Source of the DNA: Aphidius gifuensis
Lineage: Eukaryota > Arthropoda > Insecta > Hymenoptera > Braconidae
Reading direction: 5' to 3'
Assembly: GCF_014905175.1 (NCBI RefSeq)
Contig: NC_057791.1
Location: forward strand, 23,226,537-23,290,536
DNA length: 64,000 nt
Both the position numbers and the translations under genes were made by a program. The notes beneath the pieces are model-generated. The model worked only from the letters and a program-made list of their open reading frames with translations, did no database searches and had not been told where the DNA came from. Below are positions 1-10,934 of the stretch, one piece after another; position 1 is the first letter of the stretch, and each line of letters opens with the position of its first letter.

Positions 1-1265
1 CTTTTCATTTTACAATTAATTTGGTTTATTTTGTTGATAACAAAATGTAAAAATTAAATTTTTCTTATTATTAATTAATCATTATCAATTTAAAGAAATT
101 AATTAATCAAATATTGTTTGGTACTATTTTCTTTTTATTAAAGAGAAAGGAAAAAAAAATATTCAGTACAGTGTAAAAACAATTATCATTTTTAATACAA
201 ATTCTTTAAATTCTTGTGTGTATTTCTTAATAAAAAAAAAAAAAAAGCTGCTATAGTGGAAGACATCTTTATAAGATAATTAATTTAATAAAATTACATG
301 ATTGTTTTTTAAATTCTTTCAACTATTTTAACACAGGTTAATATAAATATATAAAACACGCAATATGACTGGAGCAATTATATAAATAAAACCATTTTTA
401 AAAAAGTAAAAAGAAATTTTTATAATACTATTAATTATTTTAATTTTATGCTGACACAATTATTTTTAATACCTATTATTTTAATTGTAACGATGCAACA
501 AGTAATTTATTATTTTGTAAATTTATATTTAAATGGAGCTAATTATTTAATGAATTGTTGATAAAATTGACACTTTAAAAAAACCACTAATTTGTAATAG
601 TAAATCTGAATCTATTTTTCGATGAGCAAAAAATTAAACAAAATCGAAATTTTTTTTTAGTACACTTAATACTATTTTTTGATTTACTTTTATTGTTCTT
701 TTATATTTGTTTTTTTTTTGGTAGCTATTATTTCTTTTAAATAATACATAAATTTATAAATAAATAATTAAATTTCTACCATGACTAAAAACACTAGACT
801 TTTGTCTCTGTTTATTTTTTATTTGTGTTTTATTTTTAAATCTAATATATATTTAATATATTATGCAATTATTTTTTTATCCAAGTCAACTTGGATATGA
901 CTATAGAACAATATTGTGTTTCAAACACCAAGAATTTAAATTTTTTTTTCATCATCAGGTTACCCTGTGTTTCAAGATTAAAATTTTTTAAATATTTTAT
1001 TTTGGTAAATATAATTTTAATAAACTTTCTAATTTAGTGCGGATATTTTTGCAAATATTATGGCAGTATAATTTTATTATTTTGAACACACTGGTAAATA
1101 TAATTTTTATATTTTATAAATATTTATATTTCAATTTAAAACAGTTATTATTTTTTCGTATACTCTGTGTTATTAAATTTATTTGTCGACATAAATAGTC
1201 TATTATTAATAAAATCTATGACTTACTTTTTTTGTTGGCTTTGTATTTAAAATAATAAAATTAAT
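1..1265. other. AT-rich intergenic stretch, no gene seen
   Basis: Very AT-rich sequence with many homopolymer runs. I find no open frame with protein-like composition and no RNA gene. The right-hand part is presumably the 3' UTR and downstream flank of the minus-strand gene that ends at 1266. Confidence 0.7.
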
Positions 1266-4200
1266 TTAAACATTTGTTGGTGGATCCATAGCACAAATAA
1301 TTGATTTAACAACACTTGCAGCAGCAAGTGAAGCATAAGGTTGCCATTCTTTTCCTCTAGAACCATCTTTATAATCAGCAATACCACGTACAACAGTAAA
1401 ACTATCACGACAATTACCAAGTACACTCTCAACAACAGCATCCATTTCACCATCAAATGCTAAACATCCAAATCTCGTTGAAAACTTTTGTCTAACTTGA
1501 TCATCACGTGATATTTTTCTGCCTGATGCTATTGGAGCAAGATGAATTTTTGGACAACCAATAACACGTTTATTTGGTGTATCATTTGGCTCAATTGGAT
1601 GTGCAACTTCAATAACATCTCTTTCTCCAATTGTCATATATAATTTATCAGAATCAATTGACGGCTGTTTAAAATCATGTTCTGATTGTAAATTTTCAAG
1701 ATTTTCATATCCTTCTTTTAAATAATTTTTCCATGGTGGTATTGAATTATTATCAATTGATTGTTTATTTAAATTAACAGCAATATCTTGTAGTCCTAAA
1801 TTTGATGGACAATATTCTTTGGTTTCAAAATGATATTCATTATTTTCATTAACTTTAGCACCTTCACAATAAATATACACATATTTATTGTTTGTTGGAG
1901 CTGGATGAGACACAACAACATCACCAAGTCTAACGTGTTTATTGTAATCAGTATAATGTGGTACTCCACCTCCAACACCAACCAGAAATACAAAATCAAC
2001 TTTTTGAAATGTACCTGTTGTAATTTTAAAAACATAAATGAATAACTTTATATACATATATTTTTTTAATTTAAATAAAATGTGATTACCTAGAAGACGT
2101 GTCGTTGTATTTCCGGCAGCTGTCATAGCTTCTCTCGTGTGTCCAATTGTCGGAAGTTTTGTACAAACTATTCGATGAGCACCCATATTTCCAAGAGTAT
2201 ATACATTTGATTCACCTGTAAACAATTTATTATTATTTAATTTTTATATTAATAAATATTTATTCAACAAACATGTAATATTTATTTTTCTTTTTTCCCA
2301 GATTGTGCATGTACAAATGTATAGCTGTGTAATCGATGATTTATTTTCTTTTTTTTTTGCTTGCTTGTTTATTTTTTAAATGAACGTGATGATTTTAAAT
2401 AGAAAAAAAATATTTTTGTTTATATTATTTATAATTTTTGTGATGGACAATAAGTTTATTGTGACAAATGAGTATTTTTTTGTTTTTGTTTGATGAATTG
2501 CAGTGACACCTTGATCCTGCAAATATTGCTGATTTAATAAATGAAAAAAAAAAAATTGGAATAAAGCATTTGGTAAGCCATGAATGTGATTATTTAAAAA
2601 ATAATCATATTGTGGACAACATACATGTAAATTAAACAATTTATATTATTGACTACTTTACCAAATCGGCAAATGACTTTTGGTACACCATCAATTGTAT
2701 CATGTGGACTTGCTGTACCTAAATTTATTATTGTCAATTATCATGCATATTTTTTCATGCGTTTTTTAAAATTAATACTTAATTGTTAACATATTGTTAT
2801 AAAATTTCGACGATGCTATAAGTATTTTATCGAAATACTTATAAATATTTTCTTGAAATATTTATTTATCAATTGATCATTCAATTATCAAATCAATTAT
2901 TGATGATTGAGACAAATAACCTTACGAATTTTACGTTTCAAATTGTTTAAAAATTTAAATGTTAATTCACCGTTTAATTTTTAAACATCTAATTGTTATT
3001 ATCTCCAATGACAAAGATAAAAATTACTTTTCAAATTAAATTTCTTTTAAAAAATAACAATTCAATAAAATTACTTGTATAATCTTAAAATAAGTTGTTA
3101 AAAAATAAATAAATATCAAATATCAAAGCGTTTAAAAGACAAAAATTATAAAATAAAAAATTAATTTCTTACCAACAGTTGTGTAACGAACAAATGTTTC
3201 CTTATTTTCAATCATCGAATCAACAGCAAGTTTTTCGCAATATTGAGCTGTTATAATAGCTATTGTTGGTTGTTTGGCACTTGCCATTGTTGGCATTTGT
3301 TTCACAACCTTTTAACAAAAACAAAAAAAAAAGAATAAATTATAATAAAAATTAAATAAATAAATAACAAATAAGGAAGTAAATCAATTGTTACCTGAAA
3401 TAGTAAATTAAACATAATGTTATATTAATTTTTTATTTAAAAAAAATCTTACTTGTATTTGAGTGTCTTGATGAGCAACACGAGTGAATGCTCCATGTTC
3501 CATTGCTTTAACAACTCCTTTTTTTTGCAGCTCAGTCATTATTGCTGTTACTGCATTTGGCTCCCAGTTATATTGTCTTAAAAAAAAAAAAAGTTTTAAT
3601 ATAAAAATGAAATTGAAAGTAGGTATATAAAAATATTAATAGAAATTTTATTTATCATACTTGGCAATGTCCATCACTGTGATTGGATTTGGATAAGCTG
3701 ATTCAATTATTTCCAAAACTTTTTCTAAACTCAGATCAATTGTTTGTCCCATTATTGTTTCATCAGTTGATACTAAAAATAATAATTAAATTAATAAATA
3801 ATTCAAATGAAATATATACACTAATGATTAATAATGAACTAATATTCAAATAAAATTATTAATTATTTTAAAAAGTGGATAATATATATTTATAGAATAA
3901 GTGAAAGTTTTTTTTTATTTTTGCTTTCAATATTAAATTGCCTATCGTGTCTGCAAATTTAAAAAAAGGTCAGTGTGTCATACGATCAATTATTTAAATA
4001 ATAAAAAACACAAATTCAGGCAAAATTTTGTTAAAATCAATATTGTTATGGTTACACAGACTTTGTTTGAATTGTAAAAGATAAATTATATTTTATAATT
4101 ATCATCTATATAAATATTTCTAAGAAATAAATTTTAATGTGCGTTATCTAAATATTTTAATTTCATGCAAAAAATTTTATTGAATCAATTTACTAAAAAG

Positions 4201-6031
4201 AAGTCTGTATGTTTAATCGATAAAAAAAAAAATGCTGTTATCTAAAAATAAAACAATTTTATTATCGAAAAAAAAAAAAAGGGATTAAACTTGTAGATAA
4301 AAAAAAAATTCAAATGAAAACATAGTAAAATAGAAAAAAAAAAATTCAAATAGCAAAATTGGATAATTTTTTTGTTTTAAATAAAATTTTTGATGTTTTT
4401 TTTTTTTTTTTTTGGTTTCTAAATCGAACCTGATATCCGAACACTTTTCTTAGACCGAGGAAGAGTGAATAGACAGTTGCCAGTTTGAGCTGTGAATAAT
4501 ATTTCAAAAAAAAAAAAAAGTAATTTAATATATAAAAAATGGTTGATTGATTTAATTAAAAGTAAATTGATAATTATATTAAAATATAAACTAAATATTT
4601 GATTTATATAGTAACAACAATGACAAGCCACTTGTATCAATAATGCTAATTTAATTGTCATTTGAATGCCCCTCCTCACACATGACATTGACAAAAAAAA
4701 AAAAAAAAAGTACCGGATGATAAATTAACAATTCAACATGATAAATTACAGTGTACTTACATGGTCTTGTTGGTAGTGTTATTGGCTCTTGCAATTGTTT
4801 CAATTCAACTTCTAGCTTTTTAATACTTGGATATTTTTGTTGCATTAGCTTCATGATTTTTTTAATAAAACCAACATAATCTGTATGAAAATAATTTATA
4901 ATTTCAAATAAATAAAAATACATCAAAGAAAAAAAACAGATGTTTTACGTTTTAAAAAAGTGTTGTTATTAGAAAAATAAATAAATGATCAAAATAATTT
5001 ATAAAAATAAATTACCCCTTGGAAATTCTTGTGGACTAACTAATTCACGAAAAAATTCTTGTGCAACACTTGGTTGTTCAGCATCAGGTAATGAATTAAT
5101 AAACCAAAATCTTAAAACTCTTGATTCTTGAGTGTGTTTTTTAGTTTGTGCACTGACAAGAAAAACACGGAATTCAAGACACAAATGTGCCGGTCTGGAT
5201 ACTCCATTAGTATCTAGTGAAATTAAATAAATAACAAATAATAAATATCAAGTTGATGAAATAAATAAAAGAAACTTGTAAAAAAAATAAAAAAGAAAAA
5301 AAAAGCGAATTGTTGTAAACCAATTTATAAAAGGATTAATTGTAATTTGATATAAAATAAATAGGCTTAAAGCCGTACCTGAAAGTGCATGTTTATTTAT
5401 GACAATACCCTTGTGATCACCACCAGCAATGTGAACGTCTTGTTCATTGATTTTTTCACTTGGAGGATTTAGAGCTTGACGTTCGATTATTAGTGTTGTT
5501 GATGTTGCTGTTTTACATTTTGGTGTCATCACAATATGATCTGTTTTTTTTAAAAAACAAAAAAAACAATTATTAACTCAAATAAATAAATACAATTGTT
5601 TTAATTAAATAAAAATAATTTTTTAATTTTTAATTAATCCAATAAATTAATTGTTAATTAAATAAAAATGTAAAATTTATTTTTTTTTGTTTTTTACTCA
5701 ATTCAATTGTTTTTATATGGCAAAATATATTCATCTCATATCTATAAATAAACAATGACTAAAAAAAATATTAAAAAATAAAAAAAATCTCATAAAAGAG
5801 ATAAAAAAAATAAATATGTAATGATGAGTCACCTGAATCATGACATTGATTGATAAAAAAATTTTCAAAGGTCGATTATGATGAGTAAACATACTCACTA
5901 TAATCGACATGTGTCACATGATTTGGAGTATTTCTATTATTGAAATTAATTAATTAATTGTTGAAATAAAAAAAGAAGATTTTATTGAAAAATAAAAATT
6001 AGGTCAACATACCAATTTTGCTGTCACCCAT
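1266..6031 (-). CDS. Winged-helix + nucleoside phosphorylase-fold protein, 11 exons
   Basis: The protein is about 620 residues, built from exons 6031-6013, 5540-5379, 5213-5016, 4880-4761, 4489-4430, 3772-3661, 3576-3453, 3308-3173, 2718-2662, 2215-2090 and 2014-1266. All introns are GT-AG and all phases join. Residues 1-185 are an unrecognised N-terminal region. Residues about 190-265 look like a winged helix (MDIAKQYNWEPNAVTAIM, then a KGVVK wing). Residues about 279-611 resemble the PNP/UDP phosphorylase superfamily: a TIAIITAQ opening strand, GVGGGVP, an acidic GEMDAV segment where the family has its FEMEA motif, and VVRGIADYKDGS...KEW near the end. The family cleaves or phosphorolyses N-glycosidic bonds of nucleosides. 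The real substrate is unknown, and this subtype resembles the PNP domains used as signalling or effector modules in fungal NLR-like proteins. It is head-to-head with RpS26, about 660 bp apart. The ATG at 6031 is the only start that splices in frame. Exon structure is confident; function is inference. Confidence 0.87.
4430..4489 (-). other. 60-nt in-frame exon, possible cassette
   Basis: This is exon 5 of the gene above: exactly 20 codons, phase 1 on both sides, so including or skipping it keeps the frame. The acceptor (TTCACAG) is good. The donor is CAG followed by GTTCGA, a weak match to GTAAGT. It encodes a basic stretch containing TLPRSKKSVRIS. Skipping would join exon 4 directly to exon 6 without a stop. 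Alternative splicing is inferred from the phases and the weak donor only. Confidence 0.55.
5871..5908. repeat. Inverted repeat (17-bp arms, 4-nt loop) in intron 1
   Basis: The arms GTCGATTATGATGAGTA and TACTCACTATAATCGAC flank AACA and pair at 15 of 17 positions. The repeat sits in the first intron of the nucleoside-phosphorylase gene, right next to a CATGTG/CACATG palindrome. It could be a small foldback element or a structured intronic RNA; nothing more can be said from sequence. Confidence 0.6.
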
Positions 6032-6694
6032 TGTGTTGGTGTGTTAAATTATTTTTTAATTTTCAAATTATCAATTTAATTAGTGCAATTAATTTGTTAT
6101 CATTACAATTATTATTTAAAGATCTTGATGAGGACTTGAGGAGTAACAGTAATTGTTCAACAACCGGCGCGGGAATACTGACTTTTAACTTTTACTGAAT
6201 GACTGTTTTATTTGTAACACAATTCGCGAATCCCACTCTCTTATTGTCATCATTAAAGACGGATAAATTTATAACAATAATAACAATAGTATGATCAATT
6301 ATTGTAGAGGGAAAAAACCAGCCAATTGAAAAGCTGATCAAGTTTTTTCGCATGTCTCATCAAAAGTCATCTGTTTGGCAAATTAATTGGCGAATAAAAA
6401 TTTTTTTATGATGGTTTTTAATTTATGAAGTTACATTTTTTCATGATAAAATTTAATAATAATTGATTAGTAGAATTTTTAAATATTTTTTTATGTTTAT
6501 TTTTTTTTTTCTGAATTTGACAAGTATTGTGTGAACATAGCCAATGGCTTAATATCGATACATTTTTTTCTCTCATTGTCGAGATCAGTCGAGATATATT
6601 TCGATAATCTTCAACGTCAGTGAACGTCAGTTCGTTTGGAATTTTTTTTCCTTCTTTTTTGAATAGCCATTGACACTTATTAACACGTGAAACA
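6032..6694. promoter_or_regulatory. Shared bidirectional promoter region with DRE and TOP-like tract
   Basis: This interval separates the divergent starts of the nucleoside-phosphorylase gene (ATG at 6031, -) and RpS26 (ATG at 6695, +). It has a perfect DRE octamer TATCGATA at 6553-6560, the DREF/BEAF site common in insect housekeeping promoters. At 6642-6660 there is an uninterrupted pyrimidine tract, the TOP-like start expected for ribosomal protein genes, about 35 nt before the RpS26 ATG. The 6150-6250 part is less AT-rich and probably holds the minus-strand start. The transcription start positions are inferred. Confidence 0.65.
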
Positions 6695-7226
6695 ATGGTA
6701 AGTTTATTAACAAATATTAATTAATTTTAATATGATAAATTGTTGATTTACATAGAAAATTATTTAATTTATTTTAAAATTCAGTTCTTGTGAATTTTTT
6801 GAGTAAATATCGTGAATAAAATGATGATCAATGAAATCTAACCTCAAATGTATCAATTTATTTATTTATTTATTTATTTTATAGACTAAAAAACGCAGAA
6901 ATGGAGGAAGGTCAAAGCATGGCCGTGGTCATGTTAATCCAGTAAGATGTACAAATTGTGCACGTTGTGTTCCAAAGGACAAAGCAATCAACAAATTTGT
7001 CATTCGTAATATTGTTGAAGCTGCTGCTGTTCGTGATATCAACGAGGCTAGTGTATATGAAAGCTATCAATTACCAAAATTGTATGCTAAATTACATTAC
7101 TGTGTATCATGTGCAATTCACTCCAAGGTTGTACGTAACAGATCAGCAACTGATCGTCGTATCAGAACACCACCAGTTCGTAATTTTGGAAGAGGACCAC
7201 CAAGACCAGCTGCTGTTAAAAATTAA
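6695..7226 (+). CDS. RpS26: 40S ribosomal protein S26
   Basis: Small-subunit ribosomal protein eS26, which contacts mRNA near the exit channel of the 40S subunit. The coding part has two exons: 6695-6697, which is only the ATG followed at once by GTAAGT, and 6885-7226. The translation is 114 residues, the usual insect length. It opens TKKRRNGGRSKHGRGHV and carries the zinc-binding cysteines CTNCARC (about residues 23-29) and CVSC (about 74-77). It ends in the basic Pro/Arg-rich tail FGRGPPRPAAVKN. An intron directly after the initiator ATG is common in ribosomal protein genes. A TOP-like pyrimidine tract lies just upstream. It converges on NSA2. Identification is essentially certain. Confidence 0.98.
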
Positions 7227-7770
7227 TTAACAATAATCCATTATGCACAAATATATTTTTAAAAATTGATTTAAAAAAAAAAATAAAAAAGCAAATTTTA
7301 AAAATTATATGAAAGGTTTTAATCTATTATTATTGTTATTCGTTTGTTTATTTTTTTAACAGATATATTAATCATAGAATAACTTGTTAAATTTGAGGAC
7401 AGCAAGTTTCATCTTTTTCTGGTGTTGGTTATTATTTTTTTGGAGTAATTTTTCTTATCTTGTTTGTCATCATCATCACAAATTGTATCAGATGCCTAGA
7501 CTCCAACAATAATCGTCTTGGCAGTGAACACCTTCATTCTAAATTATTGATCTATAAAATCAAAACAAACAAGCACTAAATGTCATTTACAATAAACAAT
7601 AATATTTTTTAGTAAATATTGCAGGATAAATTAAAAAAAAAAAAAAATCAAACAAGTCAAACAATTAATTTAATATTTTTTTTCTTTTGTTTATTTATAA
7701 AATTAATTATAATACAATATGTTATTCCTAATGGGTTCTTTTTTTTTTTTTTAAATTGATAGTTGAAGAT
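7227..7770. terminator. Convergent 3' flanks of RpS26 and NSA2 with poly(A) signals
   Basis: No gene is seen here. AATAAA on the plus strand at 7282-7287 fits the RpS26 3' end, 56 nt after its stop. AATAAA on the minus strand (TTTATT at 7690-7695) fits the NSA2 3' end, about 75 nt after its stop. The middle is low-complexity and AT-rich. Confidence 0.6.
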
Positions 7771-8550
7771 CTAGACTAAAAGGACAGCATTTATGCAACC
7801 ATCATTTTCTGGATTATTTGTAACTTGTGCATATTTTCCCCATACAACTTTTCCAGATTGTGTAACAAGACCCAATTCCGAAATATTAACTTCAATTACA
7901 GTTCCCTTAGTGATAACACCAAGTGTTGTGTACATTGCTGAGCTTGGATTTTTTTTAACTCCAATAATTGGCAATTGAAATGTTGCTTTAAGCTCTGGAT
8001 GAGTAACATGAGCCTTCTTAAAACGTAGTGCCATTGGCCTGATAAATCTTTCAAACTTTGGTGGTTTTCTTGTGAAATTTTCACCAACAAATGTAACTTT
8101 TGTTACCATTCTTTTCCATGCTTTTCTATTTGATTTACCAGTTTTAACAACTTTAAATACATCAGCTTCTGATTGTGCTTTAACTTTTGGTATTGGTACA
8201 TCCCATTTACCAGCTTTTTCTTTTCTTTTTTGTTTAATCATATTTGACAATACTTTTGTACGATTTGTGATACCACGATCAAGTAAATATGCTGGTAATG
8301 CACCATCTTGAATTGGTTCTGTTGTTTCTTTAACTTTTTTCTGTTCATGTGCTTTTATTTTCTTTTTCATTTGTATTTTTTCATTTCTTCTTTCTTTATT
8401 AAATATCTTTGCTTTAATACCACGTAGATTACGTGCTTGTGCTGCTCTTCTATGAGGTTCACGAGCTTCACGTTTACGTTTTCTTTCTTCATAATCTGGT
8501 CTACGTCCATAGAGCTTTCTATGACGCTCAATATACTCATTTTGTGGCAT
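7771..8550 (-). CDS. NSA2: Ribosome biogenesis protein NSA2 (TINP1 / ip259)
   Basis: A single coding exon of 259 residues, matching the usual length of about 260. NSA2 is a nucleolar protein of the eS8/NSA2 family that joins late pre-60S particles and is needed for large-subunit rRNA processing. The sequence opens MPQNEYIERHRKLYGRRPDY and continues with a very basic Arg/Lys-rich half. The eS8-like C-terminal half contains FERFIRPMALRFKKAHVTHP, then TTLGVITKGTVIEVN, and ends with the family signature GCINAVLLV. The start is the only ATG that gives the conserved N terminus. It is convergent with RpS26. A spliced 5' UTR is possible. Confidence is very high. Confidence 0.97.
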   Translation of the reverse strand: MPQNEYIERHRKLYGRRPDYEERKRKREAREPHRRAAQARNLRGIKAKIFNKERRNEKIQMKKKIKAHEQKKVKETTEPIQDGALPAYLLDRGITNRTKVLSNMIKQKRKEKAGKWDVPIPKVKAQSEADVFKVVKTGKSNRKAWKRMVTKVTFVGENFTRKPPKFERFIRPMALRFKKAHVTHPELKATFQLPIIGVKKNPSSAMYTTLGVITKGTVIEVNISELGLVTQSGKVVWGKYAQVTNNPENDGCINAVLLV

Positions 8551-9313
8551 TATTAATTATTTTATGCCAACAAATCTATAATTAATTATCCTCTTTCTCA
8601 GTTACTGAAAGCAAAATAAACAACAACAATTAGACAACAAATCATAAACAAACAAATAAATTTTCTAACAATTATTTTCTAGTTTTACAACAATCTCAAC
8701 AATCATTTCCCTCAAATCAATAATTATTCCTCTGTTTCTTTGTAACTTTACAATTAAATTTTATTCACACAAAATAAAAAATAACCTCAAAACAAAAATA
8801 AAACAACGTGGCTATCAATATATTTTTTTAAGTAAAAAAAAAATGTAGGTAATTATGATTAAATAAAATCTAATAAAGCAAGCTATGTAAATAAGACATA
8901 ATTATAAATAAATTAACATAAATAAATAAATGTAAAAATATTTATTGTACATACCAAATAATACCAAATAATACCAATGGATTTTCCAATGTTGATGTCT
9001 GATGGACATATAATAATAACAACAATAATCCAATATGGAGTCTTAAAAAACCAACCAATAAGAGACCTTCTCAATTTTTTTTTTCTCTCTCTCTCTCTTT
9101 CAAATCCAGCATTGCATGCAATTGCATGATTGCATCTTTCAATTTGGTTATAATTTTTAATTACAATAATTATAAATTATTTAATTTAATAAAAATAATT
9201 TTGTGATGATAAAATTTATTATGTTAATTTTTTTTTATTCATGTTTTTTAATATGTAACATGGGCTCTTATGGAGAATACAATTTTTGAAATAAAATAAA
9301 ACAAAATGTTTAT
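8551..9313. promoter_or_regulatory. NSA2 upstream flank with CT repeat and palindromes
   Basis: No gene is seen. The interval holds the NSA2 5' flank (minus strand) and the 3' flank of the S1-domain remnant. At about 9085-9099 there is a (CT)n run of GAGA-factor type. At 9111-9122 lies the perfect palindrome ATTGCATGCAAT, followed by two more TTGCAT words within 15 bases. A short direct repeat ATACCAAAT sits near 8950-8970. The core promoter cannot be fixed from sequence alone. Confidence 0.4.
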
Positions 9314-9780
9314 TTATGGTATGCGTTGTTTTGCAGCTCTTAACATTAACATCTTGATAAAGTCTTCATTGTTGACATTGCCAAATTTGGATACATCTTC
9401 AATAAAATTTGAAAAACCAGTAGTAATGTTATCCATTTCCACCATTTCATCTTCATATCTGTGATAATTAACTCCTCTTGGATCCAAATCAGTTCCATTA
9501 CGTTGATCAACAAGTTTCATTGATAATCCAATTTCATTGTCGTTATAATCAAGATAAACAATTTTACACCAGACTCTTTCACCACGACGGAGTACCTTAC
9601 AAACATCATCAACACGAGCATTTCTTATCTAGAAAATAATTTTATAATTTAATTCAATTTAATTATATTATTTATTCATTTATTATACATTTATTATATA
9701 TTTTACTTGTAATTTATGTAAATCCGTTATTGACGTCCAGGTATTTAATAAATGATTGAACGTTGACAAGAATAAACAAG
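9314..9780 (-). pseudogene. S1-domain gene (ZCCHC17/pNO40-like), 5' exon apparently broken
   Basis: The 3' exon (9628-9314) is open for 104 codons. It encodes the second half of an S1 RNA-binding domain (RNARVDDVCKVLRRGERVW, then EIGLSMKLVDQRNGTDLDP) and a short acidic tail. The DLDP ending after the S1 fold is the layout of ZCCHC17/pNO40, a nucleolar protein linked to 60S maturation. A good acceptor (TTTTCTAG) precedes it. The matching upstream exon lies at about 9707-9780: in one frame NVQSFIKYLDVNNGF, then after a frameshift HKLQ up to a donor CAA|GTAAAA. The S1 GAF-x-KxPG core is damaged and no start codon is near. No CCHC zinc knuckle follows. I infer a decayed, truncated gene. An expressed gene with an unusual first exon is the alternative. 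Confidence 0.55.
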
Positions 9781-10590
9781 AAATATAGTATTATAGTACA
9801 AATTATAAAATATAACTTTTTCAATAATAATAATTGTGTGATTTTTGTTACCTCTCCTCACTTTTGACTTTTTTTTAAAAAAAACAATGATTGTTCAACT
9901 TTCTAGCCGGGAACTTGAATTTTTTTTTTTTCTATAATTATTTTAAGATTTTAAAGTTTCATACAGATAGTTTTTTATTTAGGTGTGAAGACAAGAACAC
10001 GGCAAAAATTTGATATATGTTGTTTTTTTTAAACATTTTTCGACTTTCCCGTAAACGTACACGCTAAAAGTTGTTGACTTTAAATATTAATAACTATTTT
10101 ACTAGCGGGGATAGACTTCTGAAATTTTGGCATAAGATAGATAACTATTTCATAAACCTACTCTGAAAATTTCAAAAAAAGTTAAAGATAATCGAGTGTT
10201 TTTCGAACTCCCTTAAACTGGCTTAAACCTTATTTTAGTGATAACTGTAAATAATGTTGGACGAAAAAACCGGCTGTAAGAACAAAAGATAAAATACAGG
10301 GAACCCCCAGATAAGACAATTTAGAGAGAGAAAATAAAAAAGAAAAACAAATAAATTAATTCAAGTAATTTTAATATTGAGTAACATTTGAGTAATATGT
10401 AAATAGGTAGTTCAGGCGTCTGTTTATCGACATTACCCGCCAAATTTGCTTTTTCAATTTTCAGTTCGATCTGCCACCATCAAATAAGCTGAAAATTCTT
10501 ATTTAAAAAATTATAAATAAATAATCATTTTATTTAAAAAACACACTTGTAAATAATTAAACAATTTTATTTTTTTAATTATTTTAAAAA
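9781..10590. other. Gene-free AT-rich stretch with less AT-rich patches
   Basis: No open frame or RNA gene is recognised. A block at about 10010-10320 has mixed composition (for example ACTTTCCCGTAAACGTACAC near 10043) and may be an old repeat, but I see no inverted ends or coding remnant. This is also where the missing 5' part of the S1-domain gene would have to lie. Confidence 0.4.
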
Positions 10591-10934
10591 ATTAATGCGC
10601 ACGCAGTGTAAATAGGAATGAAGTCAGTACCTTTTTTTGCCGGTGATGACGCTTGTGCTCCGGCGGTTTCGTGTCACGTGTTATTTTTGTTTACATTTTT
10701 TTTCATGAAAAAAAAAACGTGTATTATGTGGTGATAATGTGACAACTGACAAGTCAAAATATAATTATTTAATAATTAATGCGACGATTTAAACTACGAT
10801 AATAATATAATAAATTAATTAAATTTATTTTTATACGTACTTGATCGTATTTTTATAGTTACTGATTTGCTGATTTTCCTGGTTTTATTGAGTTAAATCA
10901 GACATTTTAATAACAAATTTTATTATTATTAAAT

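Noticed and set aside
2376..2639. 87-codon minus-strand frame
   Set aside because: Lies inside the intron between exons 9 and 10 of the nucleoside-phosphorylase gene and has no domain or splice support.
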